This document shows positions 25,463 through 32,907 of a stretch of DNA of 64,000 nucleotides, piece by piece (the stretch's first letter is position 1; every line of letters starts with the position of its first letter). Under the pieces are notes generated by a model, which searched no databases, was not told the origin of the DNA, and saw only the letters and a program-made list of their open reading frames with translations. The position numbers and the translations under genes are program-made. Source of the stretch: Cohnella lupini (GTDB lineage Bacteria; Bacillota; Bacilli; Paenibacillales; Paenibacillaceae); contig NZ_QRDY01000009.1 of NCBI RefSeq assembly GCF_003386205.1, positions 1 through 64,000 of the forward strand, written 5' to 3'.

Positions 25463-26917
25463 CTATTTCGCCAATACCCAAGTGTCCTTAACGCCGCCGC
25501 CTTGCGACGAGTTGACGACCAAAGAGCCTTCCTTCATCGCCACCCTCGTTAATCCGCCCGGCAGAACATGAACGTTGCGGCCGTCGGCTAGCGCGAATAC
25601 TCTCAAATCGATATGTCTATGGGACATCCGTCCATCCAAATTAATCGGGGACGTGGATAGCTTAATCGTCGGTTGGGCAATGTAGTTGTCCGGGTTCTCC
25701 CTAATTTTGGCCGCGAACCTCTCCCTCTCCCATTCCGTAGAAGCAGGACCGACTAGCATTCCGTAACCTCCGGATAGCGATGTTTCCTTAACGACCATTT
25801 CTTCCAGTCTTTCCAGAACATGCTCGCGCTCATCCTTGCGACTCATGAGATAGGTCGGTACGTTATTCAAGATCGGGCGCTCGTTCAAGTAATACCGGAT
25901 CATCTCCGGAACGAAAGTATAGATCGCCTTATCGTCCGCCACGCCCGTTCCCGGAGCGTTCGCGATCGTGATGTTGCCGAAGCGGTAGGCATTCATCAAT
26001 CCGGCGACGCCGAGCATCGAATCCGGACGAAACGACAAGGGATCGAGGTAGTCGTCGTCGATACGGCGATAGAGCACGTCGACCTTCTTCAAGCCGGACA
26101 GCTTGCGGATATAGATTTTATTGTCGCGGCACACCAGATCGCGGCCCTCTACGAGCTCCATTCCCATCTGCTGGGCAAGGAAGGTGTGCTCGAAGTAGGC
26201 GGAATTAAAGCTTCCCGGAGTCAGCAAAGCGATAACCGGCTCTGCCTTGTCCGTAGGTGCCAGATTACGTAGGGAAGACCTGAAGTCGTGCAACGCCTTT
26301 TCGATTCCGCGTACGGGATAAGAGAAATACAGCTCGGGAAAATCGTGAGTCATAATAGAACGGCTCTTGAAGACATATGAGAAGCCGGAGGGCGAGCGCA
26401 AATTATCTTCGAGGACGAAATAATCGCCTTTTTCATCGCGAATGAGATCGATTCCGGAAGCCGTAACGTACGTTCCGCCCGGCACGGCAAGACGCATCAT
26501 CTCGGTTCGGAAATACCGATTCCCCATCACCATCCGCCGGGGGACCAAACCGTCCTTCAATATGCATTGTTCATGGTAAATATCGGCCAGAAAAGCATTC
26601 AAGGCCCGTACTCGCTGCTTCGTTCCTTGCTCGATCATTTCCCATTCGTCGGCGGGAATAATGCGGGGAATCAAATCGAATGGAATCGTTCTTTCCAAGG
26701 CTTCCGGCTGATCCGCTTCCGACAGGGTAAACGTGATTCCCTCTTCGAGCAGTCTTCCGTTCATTAAAGCCTGACGGGTAACGCGATCTTCCAACGACAT
26801 CCGCGAAAGCGCTTGGTGAACCTTGCCATAATGCTCGCGAACCTGAGCTCCGTTATACATTTCATTGTAAAAACGGGAGGAAGGCGAAGTAACCGATACT
26901 TCGTTCATCACTTCCAT
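25463..26917 (-). CDS. Circularly permuted ATP-grasp type 2 protein
   Basis: The 484-residue protein has the DUF404/DUF407 pattern: FYNEMYNGAQVREHYGKVHQ near the start, RIIPADEWEMIEQGTKQRVR, the HEQCILKDGLVPRRMVMGNR stretch, a metal/ATP site (YFVLEDNLRSPSGFSYV) and a late VVKETSLSGGYGMLVGP. The permuted ATP-grasp fold is expected to form an amide bond between a carboxylate and an amine at ATP cost. ATG at 26917 has AAGGAG 9 nt upstream, and a near-consensus promoter (TTGACA, TATGAT) lies 40-68 nt upstream. It leads the operon. Substrates are not known. Confidence 0.93.
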   Translation of the reverse strand: MEVMNEVSVTSPSSRFYNEMYNGAQVREHYGKVHQALSRMSLEDRVTRQALMNGRLLEEGITFTLSEADQPEALERTIPFDLIPRIIPADEWEMIEQGTKQRVRALNAFLADIYHEQCILKDGLVPRRMVMGNRYFRTEMMRLAVPGGTYVTASGIDLIRDEKGDYFVLEDNLRSPSGFSYVFKSRSIMTHDFPELYFSYPVRGIEKALHDFRSSLRNLAPTDKAEPVIALLTPGSFNSAYFEHTFLAQQMGMELVEGRDLVCRDNKIYIRKLSGLKKVDVLYRRIDDDYLDPLSFRPDSMLGVAGLMNAYRFGNITIANAPGTGVADDKAIYTFVPEMIRYYLNERPILNNVPTYLMSRKDEREHVLERLEEMVVKETSLSGGYGMLVGPASTEWERERFAAKIRENPDNYIAQPTIKLSTSPINLDGRMSHRHIDLRVFALADGRNVHVLPGGLTRVAMKEGSLVVNSSQGGGVKDTWVLAK

Positions 26918-26956
26918 GTAGAACGGCTCCTTCTTCCCCAATGGGTTTTTATAATA

Positions 26957-26985
26957 ATCATATGCTCCCTATATTCCTATGTCAA
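26957..26985 (-). promoter_or_regulatory. Sigma-A promoter of the ATP-grasp operon
   Basis: TTGACA (26985-26980) and TATGAT (26962-26957) on the minus strand are separated by 17 nt. This is one of the best matches to the consensus in the window, suggesting constitutive expression of the operon. Confidence 0.8.
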
Positions 26986-27081
26986 TAATTCTTACATAAA
27001 ATTGCATGTGTTTTTGTATATTTAACATATATATTACACTTGTAGTTATGTTAAAGTTATATAAATCATGGCAGCTTAAAT

Positions 27082-27110
27082 TAGTCACAACCGCGTGAAT
27101 ATGATAGAAT
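27082..27110 (+). promoter_or_regulatory. Candidate promoter of the CDF leader transcript
   Basis: TAGTCA and TAGAAT on the plus strand are separated by 17 nt. A transcript from here would begin near 27117, giving a leader of about 165 nt before the CDF start codon, including the strong terminator at 27206-27247. Confidence 0.5.
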
Positions 27111-27116
27111 GTAGGA

Positions 27117-27247
27117 GATATCTTAACTCGCATAATTTAAGCATCATTGGAGAGGGTGGCTGTCACCCATGAAACCGAATCGCGAACCAACTCATATAGA
27201 GTCACAAACAGGCTATCAACCCCAGGGTTGATAGCCTGTTTTATTTC
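27117..27247 (+). promoter_or_regulatory. Terminator-containing leader of unknown class (attenuator or small RNA)
   Basis: Between a promoter and the CDF start lies a leader with a GGGTG-GCTGT-CACCC hairpin (27154-27168). An ATG at 27169 opens a 20-codon reading frame ending at 27231. A 17-bp perfect terminator stem (AAACAGGCTATCAACCC and complement, T-rich tail, 27206-27247) follows; the reading frame stops inside its right arm. The conserved blocks of the yybP-ykoY manganese riboswitch and of other metal riboswitches I know are not visible. It may be a new attenuator for metal export, a leader-peptide attenuator, or a short independent RNA. Confidence 0.5.
27206..27247 (+). terminator. Strong intrinsic terminator upstream of the CDF gene
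   Basis: A perfect 17-bp stem with a 2-nt loop (stem ends AAACAGG and CCTGTTT) is followed by TATTTCTTG. It lies 38 nt before the GTG start of the CDF gene. Confidence 0.9.
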
Positions 27248-27284
27248 TTGCGCGCGGCAAACTTTCTTTGAAGGGGTAATCTTT

Positions 27285-28190
27285 GTGGCGGATAGGCATC
27301 ATTCCGGATTATTGGCAATTTGGATTAGTTTAATCAGCAACATCGTTCTGACGATCCTTAAGATCGCCGCAGGACTCTTATTCGCAAGTCCCGTGCTTTT
27401 GGCGGACGGCGTTCATAACGCGGGGGATATCATCGCGACGGTCGCCGCGCTAACCTCTTCCATGGTATCCAAGAAACCCGCCGATGACGACCACCCTTAC
27501 GGGCATGGCAAAGCCGAGGTAGTGGCTTCCGCGTTCGTGGCCGTCATCCTCGTGCTTGCCGCCTTCTGGATCGGATTCCAATCCATCGGCGCGCTATTCG
27601 AGCCCCCGGGCCAAGAAAACGGCCTTGCGCTCGGAGCCGCGGTCATTTCGTTGATATGGAAGCAAGCACTTTACCTCTACACGATCCGCGTCGGCAAAGC
27701 CACCAACAGCAAGAGTGTGTTAGCTACGGCATACGATCACCTGGCCGACGTATACGCCTCTCTCGCCGCCGTCATCGGGATCGGCATCGGCTTAATAGGC
27801 GATCGCTTCGACTGGGAGTGGGCCGGTTACGGAGACCCTGTCGCGGGTATCGTCGTCTCCCTATTAGTGCTAAAGCTCGCTTACGAAATCGGGCGGGATT
27901 CGGTGGACATCTTGATGGAACGCAACGTCGCAACGGAGAAGCTCGCCTATTACGAAGCCTTGCTGCGCACGGAGGAACAAGTTAAAAGGATAGATCGCGT
28001 CAGGGCCCGGGAGCACGGCCACTACATCATCGTGGACATTCGCGTCGGCATACCCCACGACTATACGATTCAACAAGGACACGATATTAGCAGGCAGCTG
28101 AAAAAGCTGATCATGGACTATGACAAGGACGTTGTCGAGGTCATGATTCACCTGAACCCCTGGGAAGAGAACCAACGGTCACGCCATTAA
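27285..28190 (+). CDS. Cation diffusion facilitator, probably a Mn2+ exporter
   Basis: The 301-residue protein has six membrane helices and a cytoplasmic C-terminal domain (about 215-300). Helix 2 carries ADGVHNAGD and helix 5 carries DHLADVYAS. The helix 5 pattern DxxxD, instead of the HxxxD of zinc CDFs, together with N-x-x-D in helix 2, is the signature linked to the manganese subgroup (MntE, MneS/MneP). HPYGHGKAE follows helix 2. GTG at 27285 has GAAGGGG 8 nt upstream, and upstream in-frame ATGs would read through the terminator. Expression is probably gated by the leader. Confidence 0.9.
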   Translation: MADRHHSGLLAIWISLISNIVLTILKIAAGLLFASPVLLADGVHNAGDIIATVAALTSSMVSKKPADDDHPYGHGKAEVVASAFVAVILVLAAFWIGFQSIGALFEPPGQENGLALGAAVISLIWKQALYLYTIRVGKATNSKSVLATAYDHLADVYASLAAVIGIGIGLIGDRFDWEWAGYGDPVAGIVVSLLVLKLAYEIGRDSVDILMERNVATEKLAYYEALLRTEEQVKRIDRVRAREHGHYIIVDIRVGIPHDYTIQQGHDISRQLKKLIMDYDKDVVEVMIHLNPWEENQRSRH

Positions 28191-28221
28191 TAACATCCCC
28201 ATTTGACCCGATCGAATAAAA

Positions 28222-28264
28222 TAAAGAGGAAGAGCTCGCGAATCGCGGTCTCTTCCTCTTTTTT
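28222..28264. terminator. Bidirectional intrinsic terminator between the CDF gene and qoxD
   Basis: AAAGAGGAAGAG pairs with CTCTTCCTCTTT around a 15-nt loop, with a T-run on the plus side and TATTTTATT on the minus side. It sits between convergent gene ends at 28190 and 28273. Confidence 0.9.
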
Positions 28265-28272
28265 TCGTTTGT

Positions 28273-28629
28273 TTAACCGACTTTATTATAAGTCATGATC
28301 CAGACGGATCCTCCAACGATCGTCATAACGATGAACAGCCCGAGAATCAGGACCATCAGGTTATACCGTGGCTTTCCTTCTTCCTTCAAGTGCATGAAGT
28401 AGAAGAGTTGCACTACGAATTGCAGCACCGCAGAGCCAAGCAATACGACGTTGGCGGCACTTCCTTCGAGCACGTCGTTCAGAACGATGTAGAGCGGAAT
28501 CGCGGTCAGAACAAGCGATAGGAGGAATCCGATGACGTAAGACTTCAACGAACCATGCCCCTCGTGCGAGCCATGGGTATCATGGCCTCCATGCGAATCA
28601 TGCGTATCTTGAGCCGAATGCTGCGCCAT
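28273..28629 (-). CDS. qoxD: Quinol oxidase subunit IV
   Basis: The 118-residue protein has a His/Asp/Gly-rich N-terminal tail (ten histidines among the first 30 residues) and three membrane helices of the CyoD/QoxD family (YVIGFLLSLVLTAIPLYIVL, VVLLGSAVLQFVVQLFYFMH, NLMVLILGLFIVMTIVGGSV). It stabilises the oxidase complex. It starts 1 nt after the qoxC stop and is the last gene of the operon, followed by a strong terminator. Confidence 0.93.
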   Translation of the reverse strand: MAQHSAQDTHDSHGGHDTHGSHEGHGSLKSYVIGFLLSLVLTAIPLYIVLNDVLEGSAANVVLLGSAVLQFVVQLFYFMHLKEEGKPRYNLMVLILGLFIVMTIVGGSVWIMTYNKVG

Positions 28630-28630
28630 C

Positions 28631-29263
28631 TTACATCACCCCCATCATGTATACGATCGTAAAGACGAAGATCCACACCACGTCAAGGAAATGCCAGTAA
28701 AGGCTAACGATATTCACCTTGCGCTTGGTGACGGAATTGATTCCGTGGCGGCCTAGCTGAATCATGATCGAGATCATCCACACCAAGCCGATCGAGACGT
28801 GAAGGCCATGGGTTCCGACCAAGGTAAAGAATGCCGACCAATAAGCGCTCGTAGATATCGCCGCTCCTTCGTGAACAAGCTTCACGAATTCAGTAACCTC
28901 CAAGGAAACGAACGAAGCTCCGAGCAGCGCAGTAATCGCCAGCCAGATGATAAGACCCTTGCGGTCGCCGCGATTCATGCACAGAACGGCCAATCCGCTC
29001 GTAAAGCTGCTCGTAAGCAAAATAAAGGTCTCCGCAATGACGCCAGGCATCTCGAACAACTCGGAAGGCGTTGGACCGCCCGCCGTATTCCCGTTCAGCA
29101 CTACGTACGTTGCGAACAACGTGCCGAAGAGGATACAGTCCGTGATCAGGAAAATCCAGAAGCCCATCATACGCAAGGCTTCAAGATCGTGATGCCCGTC
29201 ATCATGGGCATGACCGTGACCGTGCGACGAGTTTGCAATGCTATGGTTACCCGACTGAGCCAT
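28631..29263 (-). CDS. qoxC: Quinol oxidase subunit III
   Basis: The 210-residue protein has five membrane helices of the COX3 family, with LRMMGFWIFLITDCILFGTL at the start of helix 1 and YWHFLDVVWIFVFTIVYMMG at the end. Its first 30 residues are histidine-rich (HGHGHAHDDGHHD). The ATG overlaps the qoxB stop by one base (TAATG), and AAGGAGG is 8 nt upstream. It supports proton pumping and oxygen access in the complex. Confidence 0.94.
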   Translation of the reverse strand: MAQSGNHSIANSSHGHGHAHDDGHHDLEALRMMGFWIFLITDCILFGTLFATYVVLNGNTAGGPTPSELFEMPGVIAETFILLTSSFTSGLAVLCMNRGDRKGLIIWLAITALLGASFVSLEVTEFVKLVHEGAAISTSAYWSAFFTLVGTHGLHVSIGLVWMISIMIQLGRHGINSVTKRKVNIVSLYWHFLDVVWIFVFTIVYMMGVM

Positions 29264-31230
29264 TAGACATTCCTCCTTGCCGCAGCTTCCGTGCGCTCGA
29301 TTTCATCGACCGGAATATAATAATCCGTTTTATAACGGAACGAGTGAACGAGCATGCATACCGCAACTCCGACGAATCCCGGAATCGCCATCCACAACCA
29401 GTCGAACACCAATCCGAATCCGGCCACGAACCAGAAGGACGACATTACGAACGGGATTCCCGAATTTTTCGGCATATGAATCGGCTCTAACTTAGGTTTA
29501 GGCAACGGAGCATGGCCGTCCGCGATCCGCGTCTTCTCTTCCCACCAAGGGTCTTTCTCGTCCGCTTGAGGCAACGTCGCGAAATTGTACAGAGGCGCGG
29601 GGGACGGGATGGACCATTCCAACGTACGGCCTCCCCATGGATCTCCGGTCGCGCGCTTCATGAACTTAATGCTGTGCAGGATCTGCCATACTTGGAATAG
29701 GAATCCGATTCCCATCAGGAATCCGCCGATCGTAGATGTCAAATTCAGCTCGTACCAGCCTTTATCCCAACCGTAGGTGCTTAATCGGCGGGTCATCCCC
29801 ATCAATCCGAGCACGTATTGCGGCATGAAACACACGTAGAAGCCGATGTTCCATGTCCAGAACGCCCATTTTCCGAGCCTCTCGTTCAGCGTGAAACCGA
29901 ACACCTTAGGCCACCAATAATAAAGACCCGCGAAGAACCCGAACGCCACGCCGCCGATGATAACTTGATGAAAGTGGGCGATGAGGAAGTAGCTATTATG
30001 GAATTGAAAATCCGCAGGCGCTACGGATAGCAGCACTCCGGTCATTCCGCCGACGATAAAGCACGGAATGAACGCAACGGTCCAGAGCATCGGCGTCGGG
30101 AAGCTAATTCGTCCGCGGAACATCGTGAATAGCCAGTTGAACACTTTGACCCCTGTCGGGATCGCGATGATCATCGTCGTGATCGCGAAGAATATATTGA
30201 CGTTCGCGCCCGAGCCCATCGTGAAGAAGTGATGCGCCCAAGTGAAGAACGAGAACAAGCTGATGCTCATCAAAGCGAATACCATCGATTTATAGCCGAA
30301 CAGTCTTTTCTTGGAGAAGGTCGCCACGATTTCGGAGAAAATACCGAAAGCCGGCAGTACGATAATATACACCTCGGGGTGACCCCACATCCATATGAGG
30401 TTGATGTACATCATCGGGTTACCCCCGCTGTCGAGAGTGAAGAAGTGGGCGCCGAAATAACGGTCGATGAAGAGCAGCGCCAACGTTACCGTCAAAATCG
30501 GGAAAGCGAGCAGAATCGTCAAGCTGCTTGAGAGTACCGACCAAGTGAACATCGGCATCTTCATCAGCTTCATGCCCGGCGTGCGCATCTTCAGAATCGT
30601 AACGACGAAGTTGATCCCCGTCATCAAGCTCCCGATACCCGAAATCTGAATCCCCCAGATGTAGAAGTCTTGACCGACGCCGGGACTATGAGACATCTCC
30701 GAAAGCGGCGGATAGGATAGCCACCCCGCATCCGGCGAGCCTCCGATAACGAAGGATACGTTAAACAGCATCGCCCCGAAAAAGAACAGCCAGAAGCTCA
30801 GCGAGTTGAGGAACGGAAACGCGACGTCGCGCGCGCCGATCTGCAGCGGGATAACGAGATTGAATAGCCCGAACATAAGTGGCATCGCCATGAACAGAAT
30901 CATGATGACCCCGTGGGTCGTGAATATTTGGTTATAATGCTCCGGAGACAGGAAATCCGAATCCGGGACCGCAAGCTGCGTACGCATAAGTAGAGCGTCG
31001 ACGCCGCCGCGGAAAAGCATGAGAAGAGCCGCGATAACGTACATGATGCCGATTCGTTTATGATCGACGGTCGTTAGCCAGTCTTTCCAAAGCCAATTCC
31101 ATTTTTTGAAATAGGTGAGCGCGAACACGACCGCGATCATCGTAAGCCCGATCGATACGTCGGCTCCATAGATGAGCGGATCTCCCGTAACGAAGAAATC
31201 GGACGCGAAGTCTTTTATATTATCCAACAT
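29263..31230 (-). CDS. qoxB: Quinol oxidase subunit I (haem-copper oxidase catalytic subunit)
   Basis: The 655-residue subunit has about 15 membrane helices. It holds the low-spin haem and the haem-copper centre: TTHG (low-spin haem His), WGHPEVYIIV (Cu-B His and the cross-linked Tyr), AHHFFTMG (two Cu-B His) and HFHQVIIGG (both haem His). The K-channel Lys is in FGYKSMVF. Extra N- and C-terminal helices place it with the quinol oxidases (Qox/Cyo) rather than CtaD. The enzyme reduces O2 to water with menaquinol and pumps protons. The C-terminal tail after the last helix is short. Confidence 0.97.
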   Translation of the reverse strand: MLDNIKDFASDFFVTGDPLIYGADVSIGLTMIAVVFALTYFKKWNWLWKDWLTTVDHKRIGIMYVIAALLMLFRGGVDALLMRTQLAVPDSDFLSPEHYNQIFTTHGVIMILFMAMPLMFGLFNLVIPLQIGARDVAFPFLNSLSFWLFFFGAMLFNVSFVIGGSPDAGWLSYPPLSEMSHSPGVGQDFYIWGIQISGIGSLMTGINFVVTILKMRTPGMKLMKMPMFTWSVLSSSLTILLAFPILTVTLALLFIDRYFGAHFFTLDSGGNPMMYINLIWMWGHPEVYIIVLPAFGIFSEIVATFSKKRLFGYKSMVFALMSISLFSFFTWAHHFFTMGSGANVNIFFAITTMIIAIPTGVKVFNWLFTMFRGRISFPTPMLWTVAFIPCFIVGGMTGVLLSVAPADFQFHNSYFLIAHFHQVIIGGVAFGFFAGLYYWWPKVFGFTLNERLGKWAFWTWNIGFYVCFMPQYVLGLMGMTRRLSTYGWDKGWYELNLTSTIGGFLMGIGFLFQVWQILHSIKFMKRATGDPWGGRTLEWSIPSPAPLYNFATLPQADEKDPWWEEKTRIADGHAPLPKPKLEPIHMPKNSGIPFVMSSFWFVAGFGLVFDWLWMAIPGFVGVAVCMLVHSFRYKTDYYIPVDEIERTEAAARRNV

Positions 31231-31250
31231 AACGGCACCTTCCTTTCCTG

Positions 31251-32246
31251 TTAGTCATGGCTCGCATGGTCCCCGTGATTCATCGAGGAATCTCCGTCCA
31301 TCTCCATGTCCGCCGGCATTTCGCCCGTAGCGGCTTGATCCGAGTCGGCGCCATGCTCGTGCTCCGTCGACGACTCGCCGCCCGTACCGCCGTGATCATG
31401 CCCGCCGTATTTGGTCACGATCCTCTCGAACAAACCTGCCGGTATCGAGGAGAACGTCTCCACGTCGGAAACTCCAGGCTTCGCCAATTGCTCGTAACCT
31501 TCGTTCGTGAGCGCGGGAGACGAGCCCTTGACTTCCTTCACCCACGCGTCGAACTCCTCTTGGGAGGTCGCCTTTGCGGTGAATTGCATTTTGCCGAAGT
31601 CTTTTCCGCTAAAGTTAGCTCCCATACCCATGTAAGAACCCGGCTCGTCGGCAATAAGATGGAGTTTCATCGCCATCCCGGACATCGTATAGATCTGACC
31701 GCCCAGCTGCGGAATCCAGAAAGAGTTCATCGGAGCATCCGAGGTGAGTCGGAATTCGATCGGCACATCCTCAGGGAACTGAATGTAATTGATCGTCGCT
31801 ATGTCTTGATCCGGATATTGGAACAACCACTTCCAATCCAGCGAGGTTACCTGTATGACAATCGGTTTCGCCTCATGCTCAAGCGGTTTGGACGGCTCGA
31901 GCATGTAAGTATACCTAGCCGTGACGGCAGCCAATATCACTATGATAACGATGGGAATCCCCCACCAGATCAGTTCGAGCTTCGTGCTGTGTTCCCAGTG
32001 CGGATCATACTTAGCTTTGCTTTCCGGCCTTTGTCGGTATTTCCATACTATATAGAAAGTAAGTATCAAGACCGGTACGATAACGACCAAACAAAGCGCG
32101 GTAGATATCAGAATGAGATCCAATTGATGCTTGCCTATAGCGCCTTTCGGATTCAATACGATCAGCTTTTCGCCGCAGCCGGTCATCAGGATCGTCATCG
32201 CGGCCAGCGACAGGACGGCCATCAGCCGCCGAAACCCTTTCACCAT
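31251..32246 (-). CDS. qoxA: Quinol oxidase subunit II (lipoprotein)
   Basis: The 331-residue subunit has a lipoprotein signal with lipobox LMTGC (Cys at about 24) and two membrane helices. Its cupredoxin domain lacks the Cys-x3-Cys CuA ligands (SGKDFGKMQFTA in that place), which marks a quinol rather than a cytochrome c oxidase. The C-terminal 50 residues are very rich in His, Asp and Met. ATG at 32246 has GGGGGAG 6 nt upstream; longer in-frame starts lack a site and would bury the signal peptide. It leads the operon. Confidence 0.93.
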   Translation of the reverse strand: MVKGFRRLMAVLSLAAMTILMTGCGEKLIVLNPKGAIGKHQLDLILISTALCLVVIVPVLILTFYIVWKYRQRPESKAKYDPHWEHSTKLELIWWGIPIVIIVILAAVTARYTYMLEPSKPLEHEAKPIVIQVTSLDWKWLFQYPDQDIATINYIQFPEDVPIEFRLTSDAPMNSFWIPQLGGQIYTMSGMAMKLHLIADEPGSYMGMGANFSGKDFGKMQFTAKATSQEEFDAWVKEVKGSSPALTNEGYEQLAKPGVSDVETFSSIPAGLFERIVTKYGGHDHGGTGGESSTEHEHGADSDQAATGEMPADMEMDGDSSMNHGDHASHD

Positions 32247-32511
32247 TTCCATCTCCCCCATCTTCTTGCTTACAACTTTTTCCTCGTCATAAGTACCCGA
32301 AAGCATAGTTACCCGAGGGCGACGAACTTCAGTATTCCCTCTCCTGCATCCACCATAGCAGAAAGAAAAGCAGGATTCCGCACAGTTAACAAAGGCGACA
32401 AATAAACGTCGAAATTTCGCAATACTTTGTTCACGAGTTTGACGCATTGTGAAATAAATTACATACTTATCCACAAATTCAAGTCGTTTTCTCGAAGTCG
32501 CCGATAAATGC
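32247..32511 (-). other. Upstream region of qoxABCD
   Basis: About 265 bp without a gene. On the plus strand TTGTGAAATAAATTACAT (32447-32464) looks like a degenerate Rex/Fnr-type site, but its arms match at only about half the positions. No convincing -35/-10 pair was found. A control site for the oxidase operon is expected here but is not demonstrated. Confidence 0.3.
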
Positions 32512-32553
32512 AAAAAGACCATCCGATCGGAGCGTATGCTCCATCGGATGGTC
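32512..32553 (-). terminator. Intrinsic terminator of the small membrane protein gene
   Basis: GACCATCCGAT-C-GGAGC pairs with GCTCC-ATCGGATGGTC (one bulged base, 4-nt loop) and is followed on the minus strand by TTTTTGC. It lies 16 nt past the stop at 32569. Confidence 0.88.
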
Positions 32554-32568
32554 CTCGTTCCGCAGTTA

Positions 32569-32808
32569 TTAAATTAACTCTTCCGAAGTGACCTTCGCTT
32601 GGGAAGCTTCCTGGTTTCTTTGCATCAGGGGAGCGATTACGCCGAACAGCATAATCTGGCTGCCTCCGATCAGAAACCCGATCCCTACCATTAATCCGAG
32701 ATTGCGGTCGTTAAACTGGGCGATGTTCATGAGGCAACAGAGAATGCCTACTCCGATAACGATCATGGCTACCCATTTCAACATCCGAGACATTTCCTTA
32801 TTTTTCAT
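32569..32808 (-). CDS. Small two-helix membrane protein, unknown
   Basis: The 79-residue product has two predicted membrane helices (about 12-31 and 37-60; MLKWVAMIVIGVGILCCLMN and GLMVGIGFLIGGSQIMLFGV) with a short NDR loop, and a charged C-terminal tail. ATG at 32808 is preceded by GAGAGGAGG at 8 nt, a strong site that rules out the longer in-frame start. It has its own terminator and sits between qoxA and the solute-binding protein gene. No family recognised. Confidence 0.7.
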   Translation of the reverse strand: MKNKEMSRMLKWVAMIVIGVGILCCLMNIAQFNDRNLGLMVGIGFLIGGSQIMLFGVIAPLMQRNQEASQAKVTSEELI

Positions 32809-32907
32809 GAGGTCCGCCTCCTCTCCGTTGTAAGCGCTATATGTGAACATTTTAGCACAAACTATTGACGAATTAAAGTCGAAATTCACAATTCGGACAA
32901 AAAGAGG

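Noticed and set aside
27117..27247. yybP-ykoY manganese riboswitch in the CDF leader
   Set aside because: The conserved GGGGAGUAG and the second metal-binding block are absent by eye.
27147..27284. 46-residue N-terminal extension of the CDF protein
   Set aside because: It would be translated across a 17-bp terminator stem and is not like CDF proteins; the GTG at 27285 has a ribosome site.
32447..32464. Rex operator before qoxA
   Set aside because: One half is good (TTGTGAAAT), but the other matches only about half of the consensus; kept only as a note.
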